This document shows positions 27,052-35,935 of a stretch of DNA of 64,000 nucleotides, piece after piece (the stretch's first letter is position 1; each line of letters begins with the position of its first letter). A model generated the notes under the pieces. The model worked only from the letters and a program-made list of their open reading frames with translations, made no database searches and was not told the origin of the DNA. Source of the stretch: G963674665 sp963674665 (GTDB lineage Bacteria; Desulfobacterota; Desulfovibrionia; Desulfovibrionales; Desulfovibrionaceae). Location: NCBI GenBank assembly GCA_963674665.2, contig CAXXPL010000011.1, positions 558,001-622,000 on the forward strand, given 5' to 3'. A program made the position numbers and the translations under genes.

Positions 27052-27618
27052 TTAAAAGGGAACGTAGACAACGGCGTGGATGGTGGCCTTTTCGCCCCCC
27101 GCGCAACCGATATGATGGGGCACGATGGAGTTGTAGTACAGGCTGTCACCGGCTTCGAGCTCGTAGATCTCGGCGCCGTATGTGAGTTGTACCTTGCCTT
27201 TGACCACCATGATGAACTCTTCGCCCTCGTGGGAGGACAGCTCCACCTTTTCGTCAGTGGGTGCGAGCTCGATGTAGAAGGGCTCCATGTGACGGTCCGC
27301 CTTGTTCTTGCCAAGGGAGTAGTATGCCTGAGCCGGATGGTTGCCCACGGACGCCTGCAGCTCGAATTCCTTTTCCCTGTCGGCGCGGCGCACTATGCAG
27401 GGGTCCTTGCTGTGCACGTCGTCGAGCATGGTTCCCAGGCGACACCCGAGGACACGCGAAATCTTTACCAGGGGGCCGAGGGAGGGCGTGGCCTGCCCTG
27501 ACTCGATGGCCTCGAGAAGGCCCTTGTCGAGGCTTGTGCGCTCCACCATTTCCTCGATGGTGAGTTCACGTTCTTCCCGGAATTGTTTGATACGCGGACC
27601 TATCTTCTCGTTGGACAT
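27052..27618 (-). CDS. XRE-family regulator with C-terminal cupin domain (copy 2)
   Basis: Regulator of 188 residues with helix-turn-helix at about 16-66 (LTIEEMVERTSLDKGLLEAI) and a cupin domain at about 110-186 (HEGEEFIMVVKGKVQLTYG, then YYNSIVPHHIG). The ATG at 27618 is preceded by GAGGAAGAGAG. It is the first gene of a four-gene minus-strand group: regulator, ligase, regulator, ligase. It probably controls the FadD-type ligase and possibly the whole group. Confidence 0.87.
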   Translation of the reverse strand: MSNEKIGPRIKQFREERELTIEEMVERTSLDKGLLEAIESGQATPSLGPLVKISRVLGCRLGTMLDDVHSKDPCIVRRADREKEFELQASVGNHPAQAYYSLGKNKADRHMEPFYIELAPTDEKVELSSHEGEEFIMVVKGKVQLTYGAEIYELEAGDSLYYNSIVPHHIGCAGGEKATIHAVVYVPF

Positions 27619-28104
27619 GGTTCTCTCTCTTCCTCATTCTTTTGTTGTACTTCCGGACTAACCTGCCAAATCCTCACCGGTGTTGGTATTCAACGTGTCG
27701 CGGAACTTATAGCAAGATGCAAAAGTGTGCAACTGAGAGTGGTTAGCTAGCCAACCAGGACAATATGCGAACATTGCCAAGGCTTTGAGAGATACGGCCT
27801 CGGGATGATTGTGTCCCTGGAGGATAGCGCGCCGGTATTCGGGAAGAATCAATCCAGGATGCGCTCCGTATTATTGTGGAGTTAACAAGTGGGTATTTTT
27901 TGCTGCAAAAACGAGACGTATTCAGGTTCTGTGTTACTCAATGATACATTGCTGAGAAATAATAGTAAAGTGCATGCAGGGAAATTAATTACGTCACGCC
28001 ACTTGCATTGAATCGAATATGATATATTTACTTACATGGCTGGAAGCATTTTTGTTGAGGATGATGTCAAGTTTTCATGAAAATACATTTCAAAGGAGTC
28101 TGCC
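27619..28104. promoter_or_regulatory. Divergent intergenic region before the histidine-rich gene
   Basis: 486 bp without a supported gene, serving XRE-cupin copy 2 (minus) and the histidine-rich gene (plus). The right half is strongly AT-rich. A weak promoter is possible on the plus strand (TTGCAT at 28003, TATTTA at 28025, 16-bp spacing). No nickel-regulator-like palindrome was recognised. Confidence 0.35.
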
Positions 28105-28425
28105 ATGTGTGATAATTGCGGCTGCAATACTGCCAACGAAGCCCTGATTCACAGCCACGTCCATGACCACCAAGCCGGAGCGTTGCACGAGCATGAACAT
28201 TCCCATGTGCACGCGCATGTGCATGAGCACACCCATGCGGACGGAACCACTCACTCCCATGAGCATGCCCACGAGCACAGCCATGCCCATGCCCATGGCC
28301 ATGACCACGGTCATACCCATGGCGATTCTCACCAGCACGCCCATGAACACGATCACGGTGCGCACAGCCATGACGCCGAGCACGCCCACAAGGGTGAGGG
28401 TAAGCACGATCACAATCACGGTTGA
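28105..28425 (+). CDS. Histidine-rich metal-binding protein with HypB-like N-terminus
   Basis: Small soluble protein of 106 residues, 37 of them histidine, mostly as alternating His-X pairs with Glu, Ala, Ser, Asp and Gly. It begins MCDNCGC, the CxxCGC nickel-binding motif of the hydrogenase/urease metallochaperone HypB, and continues into a His-rich stretch as HypB does, but it stops before any GTPase domain: there is no GxxGxGKT. The ATG at 28105 has AAAGGAG 8 bases upstream. A terminator hairpin follows at 28534. Likely role: nickel, cobalt or zinc storage or delivery; this is inference from composition. Confidence 0.8.
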   Translation: MCDNCGCNTANEALIHSHVHDHQAGALHEHEHSHVHAHVHEHTHADGTTHSHEHAHEHSHAHAHGHDHGHTHGDSHQHAHEHDHGAHSHDAEHAHKGEGKHDHNHG

Positions 28426-28533
28426 TCGCATTTCCAGGGAAGTGAACCGCGAGGGGGGGCCTTCACAAAAAGGGGTATGCTGATTGCCCCGGTGTGGACC
28501 GGACAGAGTCCCAGATACAGTGTGAGATAACTG

Positions 28534-28560
28534 AAGCCGCGACACAGGTCGCGGCTTTCT
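28534..28560 (+). terminator. Intrinsic terminator upstream of the intron
   Basis: AAGCCGCGAC (28534-28543) and GTCGCGGCTT (28548-28557) form a 10-bp stem with an ACAG loop and a short pyrimidine tail. The group II intron starts 9 bases after it, a position favoured by some bacterial introns that insert behind terminators. Confidence 0.65.
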
Positions 28561-28568
28561 CGCGTTTG

Positions 28569-29210
28569 GTGCGCCCGGCAGGGCGCGTGGTGCGTGAGCA
28601 CCATCCGGGCAGGTGTGGTGCCTGCCTGGTGACTTGGAGGTGAAAGTCCTCCGCAGGCCCGACAAGGGGAACTGCTAGCCGGACGGCAAGGGTGTCCATC
28701 GCGAGATGGAATCTGAAGGAAGCCGCAGGCAACATGCTGACCCGACGAACAGAAATCGCATACGAGGCGGTTATGCTGGATGAAGAGTCCACTATCTTCA
28801 AAGCCCGATACTTGTACGGAAAGCATGGACGTATATGCGGCGGGTATAAGCAGGAAGGTCGCGCGCATTACCCGGGGAGATCTGTCTTCCTGCCACGTGC
28901 TACCGGCACGGTAACGTGTCGAGATGGACGAACAGAAGTCAGCCGAGGGCATGGTAGTCGACCTAACCAATCGACGAAGGGTTGAATCTGTCATGCGAAG
29001 CAAGGACTGGTTTCTTACCGGTTTGAGCAGATGCCCGAAAGGGGCCTTAAAGTTGGAAGTAATGGACGGAATCCATGAGGTAAGGCTGGGCGCTTATAGG
29101 ACGGTAGACATTCAGAACAACGAGCCGAATAGGCAGGAACCGCCGTGGTACGGAACCGTATGCCCGGTGGTGAGGGAGGACGGGGGGCGCGAGCCCCCCT
29201 CCTACCCGAT
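28569..29210 (+). mobile_element. ORF-less group II intron
   Basis: About 642 bp with the hallmarks of a bacterial group II intron RNA. The 5' end is GTGCGCCCGGC. Domain I core segments AAGGGTGTCC and GGAATCTGAAGGAAGC lie at about 28689-28724, and AGAAGTCAGCCGAGGGCATGGT at about 28933-28955 in two blocks. Domain V is the 34-base hairpin at about 29137-29171 (CCGCCGTGGTACGG paired with CCGTATGCCCGGTGG). Domain VI is the stem at 29172-29207 with a candidate bulged branch A at 29204, seven bases from the 3' end, and the intron ends CCCGAT. No reverse transcriptase or maturase is encoded: domain IV is reduced to roughly 130 bases. Splicing in vivo would need a protein from another copy. Confidence 0.8.
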
Positions 29211-29353
29211 CTGCTGAAGTGGGAACATCCTTTCTTCGCATGAAGTCCCGATGGATATAAGACCTTACATTATGGACAATAATAGCTTCTGTGGTGTAGA
29301 AAAAAGGGTGAACCGCAAGTTTTCCGACAAGGACCGGTCACAAGGGAGGCTGT

Positions 29354-32300
29354 TTGGCGAATCTGGATATCAATACCATTCTCGTATGCCACGGCGTGTT
29401 GTCGCTGGAGGTGGCGCTGTACATGCTCTGGTACAGCCTTTCCCGGAGGACATTTCCCGGATATGGCACATGGACCGTCGCCGCGGTGTTCTACGCCTCG
29501 AGCATGTTCCTGCTCAGCCTCAGAGGCGTGATCCCCAATTTCTATTCCATTGTTTTCGGGGATTTTTTCTCATGGGGTTCCATCCTACTTTATTACGAGG
29601 GAATGCGGCTTTTCTATGGAAAGGGAAGCCGATTGACCGTGAATGTCATCCCGCTTGCCTTGTGCAGCATTACGGTCATCCCCTTTTTCACCTATATCTC
29701 TCCCAATTATGAATTCCGGATGATACTGCTGGCGGTGGTGATCGCAATGTATCTGGCCGCCATCAACCTGCTCGTCCACAAAAACAATGCCGGCATGGAG
29801 ACTCGGTGGCGTGTATTCATCCAGGCCGCGTTCATGGCGCCCCTGTTGATGGTGGTCATCCGCATTGTTTTCACCATGTTCATTTCGCCCACCCATGCCT
29901 CGCCCGAGCAGGATTCCCATGCGGGCTTGTTTCTCGTGCTGCACTTGTTTCTGTATCTGGCCTTCATCATCGCTTTGATAACCCTGCACATGCATCGGTT
30001 CGAGATGGAATACCAGGAGCAGAAGAGGCAGAACGAGGAAAAGCAGAGGCATTTCGAGGCCCTGTTCCAGCAGGCTGGATGGGGAGTGTTCATCAATGAT
30101 CTCAAGGGGAAAATCATTGATGTGAACCGAAAGGGGTGCGAGCTTCTGGGCTACAGCCGAGGGGAAATTCTGAATCTGGGGGTGGGTGACGTTGACCTGA
30201 CCTTTGCGAATTTCACGAACGAGCAGACGGAAGAGTTCCTGCTGCAACTGGAACAGCCCATGACCATGGAGACGCGCCTCAGGCGCAGGGACGGTGTGTT
30301 CTTCCCCGCCGAGGTCATCCTGGTGCTCATGGAGATCAACAGACAGACCGCCATCATGGGCATGGTGAACGACATCACGGACCGCAAGCGGGTGGAGGAG
30401 GCCCTGCGGGAGAGTGAGAAAAAATACAGGCTGCTTGCCGAAAACTCCGGGGACATCATCTGGAGCATGGCCCTCAGGGGCAGCTTCGACTACATCAGCC
30501 CGGCCATAGAGCGCGTCCTTGGTTACACCACCGAGGAAGCCCTCTCTCTTTCCAACGCCCGGTTCCTGTCCAGGGACTCACTTGAGACAGTCAAGAAATC
30601 CATGGCCGAACGCATCGGTTCCGAAGGTGACCACCTTGCCCCTGAGGAGCGGTACGCGCCCCGGCGGTTGGAGGTGCAACTGATTCACAAGGACGGGAGC
30701 GTCATCTGGGCCGAGCTCGTTTCCACTCCGGTGCGGGGGGAGGACGGCAATATCGTGGGATTCCAGGGCGCGGCTCGGGACATCACGGACAGAAAGGGCG
30801 CCGAGGAGCTTCTCAAGTTGACATTGGAGTCCACCAACGACGGTATCTGGGACTACAACCTGGAGACAAAGGAATTCCGTCATTCCGAGAGATGGGCGGA
30901 GATACTGGGGTTCGAGCACGGGGAAGTGATGGATCTGTCCCGTTATCTGCAGGAAAACCTCCATCCGGACGATGCCGGGACTTCCTCCAGGGCGTTCATG
31001 GGATACTTGGAGGGGCGGAAGAAGAAATACGAGGCCGAATACAGACTGAAAACCAAATCCGGGGAGTACAAATGGATATACTCCCGGGGACGGGTGGTGC
31101 AACGCACCGCTTCCGGTCGCCCCGTGCGGGTTGTGGGAGCCTATACCGACATTTCCGAGAGCAAGCGGGTGGAGGAGGCTCTTGCCCAGACCAACGAACT
31201 GCTGCTCACCGCGGAGCGTCTGGCCAGGTTCGGCGCCTGGCAGTGGGATATCGTCAACGATGTGTGGGTGATCTCGGAGAACTGGAAGCAGATCCTCGGA
31301 TTCTCCGAAATCACCATGAGCACCGAGGAGCTGAAGTCCATCATCCATCCGGATGAGCTGGACATGGTGGGGCAGGCTTTCGATGATGTGCGCATCCACG
31401 GCAGGGACCTGGATCTGCAGCACAGGGTCATTAATATGGAGACAGGCGAGGAGCGCCATGTCCACGCCACCGGTACGGTGGAGCGCGATGTGGACGGCAC
31501 TCCTGTCCGCATTCGCGGCGCCATTCAAGACGTCACCGACCTGCGGCGGGTGGAGAAACAACTGGCGGAGAGTCTGCTCGATCTTCAGCTTGCCCAGGCT
31601 ATGGCCAACATCGGGAACTGGACCTATGACCCGGCCCTGAGAGTTCCCACATGGTCGGATCAGCTCTACGCCATCTATGAGCGCGACCCGGCCCTGGGCC
31701 CGCCCCGCACCATGCCGAGCATGGGGCTCCAGTACCAGAAGGACGACCACGAAACCTATCTTCAGTCCGTGAAGGACGCCATCGAATTCGGAAAGCCCTA
31801 TGAGGCGGTCCGCAAGCTGTTGCTGCCCGCGGGCAAGGAAAAGTGGATACACGCCATCTGCAAGCCCGACCCAGAGCCCGGTCCCAAGGGGTATGTGCTT
31901 AGGGGAACCATTCAGGACATCACCGCGCTCAAAGAGGCGGAACTTGCCCTGGCCGAGAGCGAACGCCGGTTCCACGCCATAATCGAGGATGTGGAAAAGG
32001 TGGCGGTGCAGGGGTATGACCGCAACCGCAGGGTGACCTACTGGAACCGGGCCAGCCAGGAGCTTTACGGCTACTCCAGGAAGGAGGCGCTGGGCAGACA
32101 GCTGGAAGATCTGATAATTCCGGAACCCATGCGCGAGTTCGTGATTCACGACGTGAACATGTGGATGGAGGAGGGGGTGCCCATTCAGGCAGGGGAGCTG
32201 GAACTCAAGCACAAGGACGGTTTCGCGGTGCCCGTGTATTCCTCCCACGTTCTCCTGGAATCCTCCCTCGGCCGCAAGGAAATGTTCTGCATCGACATTG

Positions 32301-33514
32301 ACTTGGCCGAGATCAAAAGAATTCACGCGGAGCTCGAGAAGGCCAGGATCGCCGCCGAGCAGTCCAACCGCGCCAAAAGTCTGTTCCTGGCCAACATGAG
32401 CCATGAGATACGCACCCCTCTCAACGGCATCATGGGCATGCTGCAGATATTGCAGCAAACGCCCATGGACAAGGATCAGCGCTTCTACGTCTCCACGGCC
32501 CTGGGATCCTCTCGGCACTTTCTGCGCCTGCTCAGCGACGTGCTGGACATCTCCAAGATCGAAGCCGGCTCCATCGTTATCCAGGAGGAGAAGTTCGACA
32601 TCCTGGAGACCCTGGAACCTGTCATCAGCACCTACAGCCAGCCCAACCCGGTCAAGGACCTGCGCTTCGAACACCACATCGACCCGAAGGTGCCGGACAA
32701 GCTCGTGGGCGACGCCATGCGCATCCGGCAGATCCTCTTCAACCTGTTGGGAAACGCTTTCAAGTATACCGCCAGCGGAGTCGTGCGCCTCGAAACCTTT
32801 GTGTTGCCGTACTGGCGGGACCCCGGTGTGGTGCCCCTGCATTTTTCCATCATCGACACCGGCATAGGTATCGATCCTGACAAGCTGGGCATCATCTTCG
32901 AGACCTTTACCCAGGGCGACGACTCCTTTGCCCGGCAATACGGTGGCGCGGGGCTGGGACTTAGCATTGTCAAGAATCTCGTGAAGTTCATGAACGGGCA
33001 CATCAGCGTGTGCAGCGAAAAGGGAGTGGGCACCGAGGTGCATCTCACTCTGCCGGTTCGCCTGGTGGCGTATGATCCCGAACCGGTTGCCGCGGCGGAG
33101 CCTCTTGCCGCCAGCCTGGGCGCTGACGCGGTGAAGCGTATCCTCATCGTTGACGACGACACCCTGGGGCGGCTGGTCATCGAGAAGATGCTGCGCGCCA
33201 AGGGGTACATCACCCGTCAGGTGAGCAGTGGCCGGGAAGCTCTGGAGGAACTCGGACGGGAACTGTACGACTGCGTGTTCATGGACATCCAGATGCCGGA
33301 CATGCACGGCCTGGAAGCGACCAGGCGTATCCGTGAATTCTCCCCCTTTGACAAAGGGAAGAGCAACGCCATGATCCCTGTCATCGCAATGACAGCCTTT
33401 GCCATGGACGGTGACCGCGAGGCCTTTCTCGACGGCGGGTTGGATGAATACATAGCCAAGCCCGTGGAGCGTGAAGAGCTGGATGCCCTGCTGCGCAGGA
33501 TTTTCAGGAGTTGA
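29354..33514 (+). CDS. Hybrid sensor histidine kinase: 7TM, six PAS, HisKA, HATPase, receiver
   Basis: Large signalling protein of 1386 residues. Seven hydrophobic segments fill about residues 8-215 with no large periplasmic domain. Six PAS/PAC units follow, each closing with a DITDRK- or DVTDLR-like segment (about 230-350, 355-485, 490-610, 615-735, 740-865, 870-1000). HisKA has ANMSHEIRTPLNG with the acceptor at His1017, the ATPase has LLGNAFKYT and DTGIGIDP, and the receiver has ILIVDDD and the phospho-acceptor Asp1311 in VFMDIQMPD. The start is TTG at 29354, behind GGGAGG; no nearer ATG precedes the first helix. No output domain is present, so phosphate probably passes to another regulator. 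Confidence 0.92.
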   Translation: MANLDINTILVCHGVLSLEVALYMLWYSLSRRTFPGYGTWTVAAVFYASSMFLLSLRGVIPNFYSIVFGDFFSWGSILLYYEGMRLFYGKGSRLTVNVIPLALCSITVIPFFTYISPNYEFRMILLAVVIAMYLAAINLLVHKNNAGMETRWRVFIQAAFMAPLLMVVIRIVFTMFISPTHASPEQDSHAGLFLVLHLFLYLAFIIALITLHMHRFEMEYQEQKRQNEEKQRHFEALFQQAGWGVFINDLKGKIIDVNRKGCELLGYSRGEILNLGVGDVDLTFANFTNEQTEEFLLQLEQPMTMETRLRRRDGVFFPAEVILVLMEINRQTAIMGMVNDITDRKRVEEALRESEKKYRLLAENSGDIIWSMALRGSFDYISPAIERVLGYTTEEALSLSNARFLSRDSLETVKKSMAERIGSEGDHLAPEERYAPRRLEVQLIHKDGSVIWAELVSTPVRGEDGNIVGFQGAARDITDRKGAEELLKLTLESTNDGIWDYNLETKEFRHSERWAEILGFEHGEVMDLSRYLQENLHPDDAGTSSRAFMGYLEGRKKKYEAEYRLKTKSGEYKWIYSRGRVVQRTASGRPVRVVGAYTDISESKRVEEALAQTNELLLTAERLARFGAWQWDIVNDVWVISENWKQILGFSEITMSTEELKSIIHPDELDMVGQAFDDVRIHGRDLDLQHRVINMETGEERHVHATGTVERDVDGTPVRIRGAIQDVTDLRRVEKQLAESLLDLQLAQAMANIGNWTYDPALRVPTWSDQLYAIYERDPALGPPRTMPSMGLQYQKDDHETYLQSVKDAIEFGKPYEAVRKLLLPAGKEKWIHAICKPDPEPGPKGYVLRGTIQDITALKEAELALAESERRFHAIIEDVEKVAVQGYDRNRRVTYWNRASQELYGYSRKEALGRQLEDLIIPEPMREFVIHDVNMWMEEGVPIQAGELELKHKDGFAVPVYSSHVLLESSLGRKEMFCIDIDLAEIKRIHAELEKARIAAEQSNRAKSLFLANMSHEIRTPLNGIMGMLQILQQTPMDKDQRFYVSTALGSSRHFLRLLSDVLDISKIEAGSIVIQEEKFDILETLEPVISTYSQPNPVKDLRFEHHIDPKVPDKLVGDAMRIRQILFNLLGNAFKYTASGVVRLETFVLPYWRDPGVVPLHFSIIDTGIGIDPDKLGIIFETFTQGDDSFARQYGGAGLGLSIVKNLVKFMNGHISVCSEKGVGTEVHLTLPVRLVAYDPEPVAAAEPLAASLGADAVKRILIVDDDTLGRLVIEKMLRAKGYITRQVSSGREALEELGRELYDCVFMDIQMPDMHGLEATRRIREFSPFDKGKSNAMIPVIAMTAFAMDGDREAFLDGGLDEYIAKPVEREELDALLRRIFRS

Positions 33515-33549
33515 TTTTTTTCAATAATCAAAGGAAGATAAAAGTTATT

Positions 33550-33581
33550 CGGGAAGGGACTGTGTCATAAGTCCCTTCCCG
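33550..33581. terminator. Bidirectional terminator between convergent kinase and hydF
   Basis: CGGGAAGGGACT (33550-33561) and AGTCCCTTCCCG (33570-33581) make a perfect 12-bp stem with an 8-base loop. A short TCGTTTT follows on the plus strand. It serves both convergent genes. Confidence 0.75.
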
Positions 33582-33604
33582 GAAAGTCGTTTTGATCAAC
33601 AGTA

Positions 33605-34819
33605 TTATCCGGCAGGTTCCTCCACGCCCAGAGGACGCAGCACCCTGGGCAGCACTCCCTGGACCTTTGAGATCGCCACACCATAGTTGGTGATGGGGAC
33701 GCCCCTGCGGCGGCACTCCTTGATGCGTCTCAGCATCTCCACACGGTTGAGCATGCATGCTCCGCAATGCACCGCCAGCTTGTAGCGCTCCAGGTCCTCG
33801 GGGAAATCGTGCCCCGCGTAGACCTCGAACTCCAGCTCCTTGCCCGTGTACTGACTGAACCAGCGCGGTATCTTGACCCGGCCGATGTCATCCGCCACCG
33901 GATGGTGCGAGCAGGCCTCGGCGATGAGCACCCTGTCCCCGTCCTCCAGGCGGTCGATGGCCGCAGCTCCGGCCACCAACTCGTGGATGTCCCCCTTGTA
34001 GCGGGCGAAAAGCGTGGAAAATGTTGTCAGGGGTACGGAATCGGGCACATCCCCGGCAACCTTCAGCACCACCTGGGAGTCCGTGACCACCAGCGCCGGA
34101 GGGCGCCGCAGGTTCCCCAAAGCCTCCTCGATCTCCCGCTCCTTCACCACCACACCAATGGCGTCGCTGTCCAGAATCTCCCGCAGCACCTGCACCTGGG
34201 GCAGGATCAACCGCCCCTTGGGCGCTGCCAGGTCAATGGGCACCACACAGACCACCCAATCGCCCTCGGTGATGCAGTCTCCCACCAGGGGGGGCTCCTG
34301 GCGGTATTCAAGGGGCGCCATGTCCATGAGCGCCTGCTTCAATTCGTTCACCCCGTCGCCGGTCTTGGAGGATACCGGCATCAATGGGAGGTTCCGCCCC
34401 TTGCAATAGAGCGCGTCCTCGTCGGAGAGGATGCGGATGTCGCTCTTGTTCCCCGCCACCAGCACCGGCAGCTCAAGACCCTCGAGTTCGTCCAGCAGGG
34501 CTTTTTCCGCCTCGCCGATGCCTTGCTCGCCGAGCACCAGCACGCAGACGTCCGCCCGCAGGAGCACCTTTCGCGAGGCCTTGACGCGCAGCGCCCCCAG
34601 CTCTCCCTCGTCGTCCAGGCCCGCGGTGTCGAAAAAGGTCACCGGCCCCAGGGGAAGAAGCTCGTATGGCTTGGCCACCGGGTCCGTGGTGGTGCCCGGA
34701 GTGTCCGATACAATGGCGATGTCCTGCCCCGTGATGGCGTTGATCAGGGACGACTTGCCCGCGTTTCTGCGGCCCACTATGGCGATGGCCAAACGCACCC
34801 CGCGCGGCGCCTGCTGCAT
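33605..34819 (-). CDS. hydF: [FeFe]-hydrogenase maturation GTPase HydF
   Basis: Scaffold GTPase that assembles the 2Fe subcluster and delivers it to HydA; 404 residues. The GTPase domain has Walker A in GRRNAGKSS (about 16-24), switch DTPGTTTDP and DTAGLDD, and NKSD for guanine. The C-terminal cluster domain has CSHHP and later HCGACM, the Cys and HCxxC iron-sulfur ligands. The ATG at 34819 follows GAGGTGAT. It is downstream of hydE in the same direction with a 27-base gap. hydG is not encoded in the window. Confidence 0.95.
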   Translation of the reverse strand: MQQAPRGVRLAIAIVGRRNAGKSSLINAITGQDIAIVSDTPGTTTDPVAKPYELLPLGPVTFFDTAGLDDEGELGALRVKASRKVLLRADVCVLVLGEQGIGEAEKALLDELEGLELPVLVAGNKSDIRILSDEDALYCKGRNLPLMPVSSKTGDGVNELKQALMDMAPLEYRQEPPLVGDCITEGDWVVCVVPIDLAAPKGRLILPQVQVLREILDSDAIGVVVKEREIEEALGNLRRPPALVVTDSQVVLKVAGDVPDSVPLTTFSTLFARYKGDIHELVAGAAAIDRLEDGDRVLIAEACSHHPVADDIGRVKIPRWFSQYTGKELEFEVYAGHDFPEDLERYKLAVHCGACMLNRVEMLRRIKECRRRGVPITNYGVAISKVQGVLPRVLRPLGVEEPAG

Positions 34820-34846
34820 GATATCACCTCGGCATGAAAAGAAGGA

Positions 34847-35935
34847 TTATGTTGAAGATTCTCCGGGGGAGAATCCTTTGTAAAGGGATTCCCCTTCGCG
34901 GCACCTGTAATTTAACTGTCCCACGACCTCCGGGCCGGGGGCGAAGCCCTTGTCCGGGGAAGGGGTGAAGCCCTCCTCCCGGATGATGTTCTTCACGGCC
35001 TTCACCGAGTGTCTGGCATTGTCCGAGAACGCGTTTTTTCCGGGGTAGATTTCATAGGCCCGCCGCACGGATTCCGGAGTCAGGGAGGGCATGATGACGT
35101 TGCACCCCGCGTGCAGTCCCAGAGCCCTGCCGTCCTTGCCTCCGGCCGACGGCGGGAGCACGCCCAATGCGCTGGTGGCCGGAATGTTGGACCTGGGGCT
35201 GAGGATGCGCAGCAGGGCCGTGACCCGAAGGGTGGTTTGCATGTCTCCTGGAGGGGCATCCTTCAGGGGAGTCTGGGGGTGGGGAACAAAGGGGCCGGCG
35301 GCCAGCATGTCCAGATCGAGCCGGGCAAGGGTGAGGATATCCCGCGCCAGGATGTCCATGGTCATGCCCGGCAGCCCGACGATGATGCCCGAGCCGACCT
35401 CGTAGCCCAGGGAGCGCAGGGTATCCAGCCTGGCGAGCCTGTCCTCCAGCCGTTCCTTGGGGCGGATACGGGCGTAGAGTTCCGGGTCCGTGGTCTCCAG
35501 CTTGAGCAGATACCGGTCCGCGCCGATATCACGGAAGCTCTTGAACTCATCCAGGGGGCGATCGCCCACCGAGAGCGTCACGGCCAGGTCAGTGTGCTTC
35601 TTGATGCCCTCCACTATGGAGCGGATGTCCTCAGTGCTGAAAAAGTAGTCGTCACCGGACTGCAGCACCACGGTGCCGAGGCCCAGCTCCGGTGCCAGCC
35701 TTGCGGCCTCCACGATCTGCTCCGGCCGCAGACGGTAGCGCACCGCGTCGTGATTGGCCGCGCGCAGGCCGCAGTACAGGCAGGTCTTGCAGCAGATGCT
35801 GGAGAATTCGACTATGCCGCGCAGGAAGATGTCCCGGCCGAAGATTCCCTGCTTCACTTCCTCGGCGCGGGCGAAAAGGTCCGCGTCGTTTCGCCCCTGG
35901 AGATGGCTTTTGATCTCGTCCAGTTCCATGGTCAT
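34847..35935 (-). CDS. hydE: [FeFe]-hydrogenase maturation radical SAM enzyme HydE
   Basis: Radical SAM maturase of 362 residues acting on the cysteine-bound iron-carbonyl-cyanide intermediate made by HydG. The cluster motif CCKTCLYCGLR gives CxxxCxxC, followed by SGDDYF (where many SAM enzymes have GGE-like segments) and the barrel segments LKLETTDPELY and VGSGIIVGLPGMT. The start overlaps the aspartase stop as ATGA, so the two are coupled. The C-terminus beyond QLNYRCREG is unusual: about 14 residues come from an intergenic-type hairpin repeat. Confidence 0.93.
   Translation of the reverse strand: MTMELDEIKSHLQGRNDADLFARAEEVKQGIFGRDIFLRGIVEFSSICCKTCLYCGLRAANHDAVRYRLRPEQIVEAARLAPELGLGTVVLQSGDDYFFSTEDIRSIVEGIKKHTDLAVTLSVGDRPLDEFKSFRDIGADRYLLKLETTDPELYARIRPKERLEDRLARLDTLRSLGYEVGSGIIVGLPGMTMDILARDILTLARLDLDMLAAGPFVPHPQTPLKDAPPGDMQTTLRVTALLRILSPRSNIPATSALGVLPPSAGGKDGRALGLHAGCNVIMPSLTPESVRRAYEIYPGKNAFSDNARHSVKAVKNIIREEGFTPSPDKGFAPGPEVVGQLNYRCREGESLYKGFSPGESST
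34865..34894 (-). repeat. Dispersed hairpin repeat overlapping the 3' end of hydE
   Basis: GGGGGAGAATCCTTT (34865-34879) pairs with AAAGGGATTCCCC (34882-34894) around a very small loop. The repeat lies inside the annotated hydE reading frame and encodes its last residues (SLYKGFSPGES). Confidence 0.6.

Noticed and set aside
28160..28420. Short repeated units that could suggest a CRISPR array
   Set aside because: They are CAT/CAC His codons in one open frame with no regular spacer or repeat length.
28692..29217. Two overlapping frames of 97 codons inside the intron
   Set aside because: They overlap conserved intron RNA segments including domains V and VI, and match no reverse transcriptase or maturase.
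30578..33307. 909-codon open frame on the minus strand
   Set aside because: It is exactly antisense to the hybrid kinase gene, has no family motifs, and reflects the lack of stops opposite GC-rich codons.
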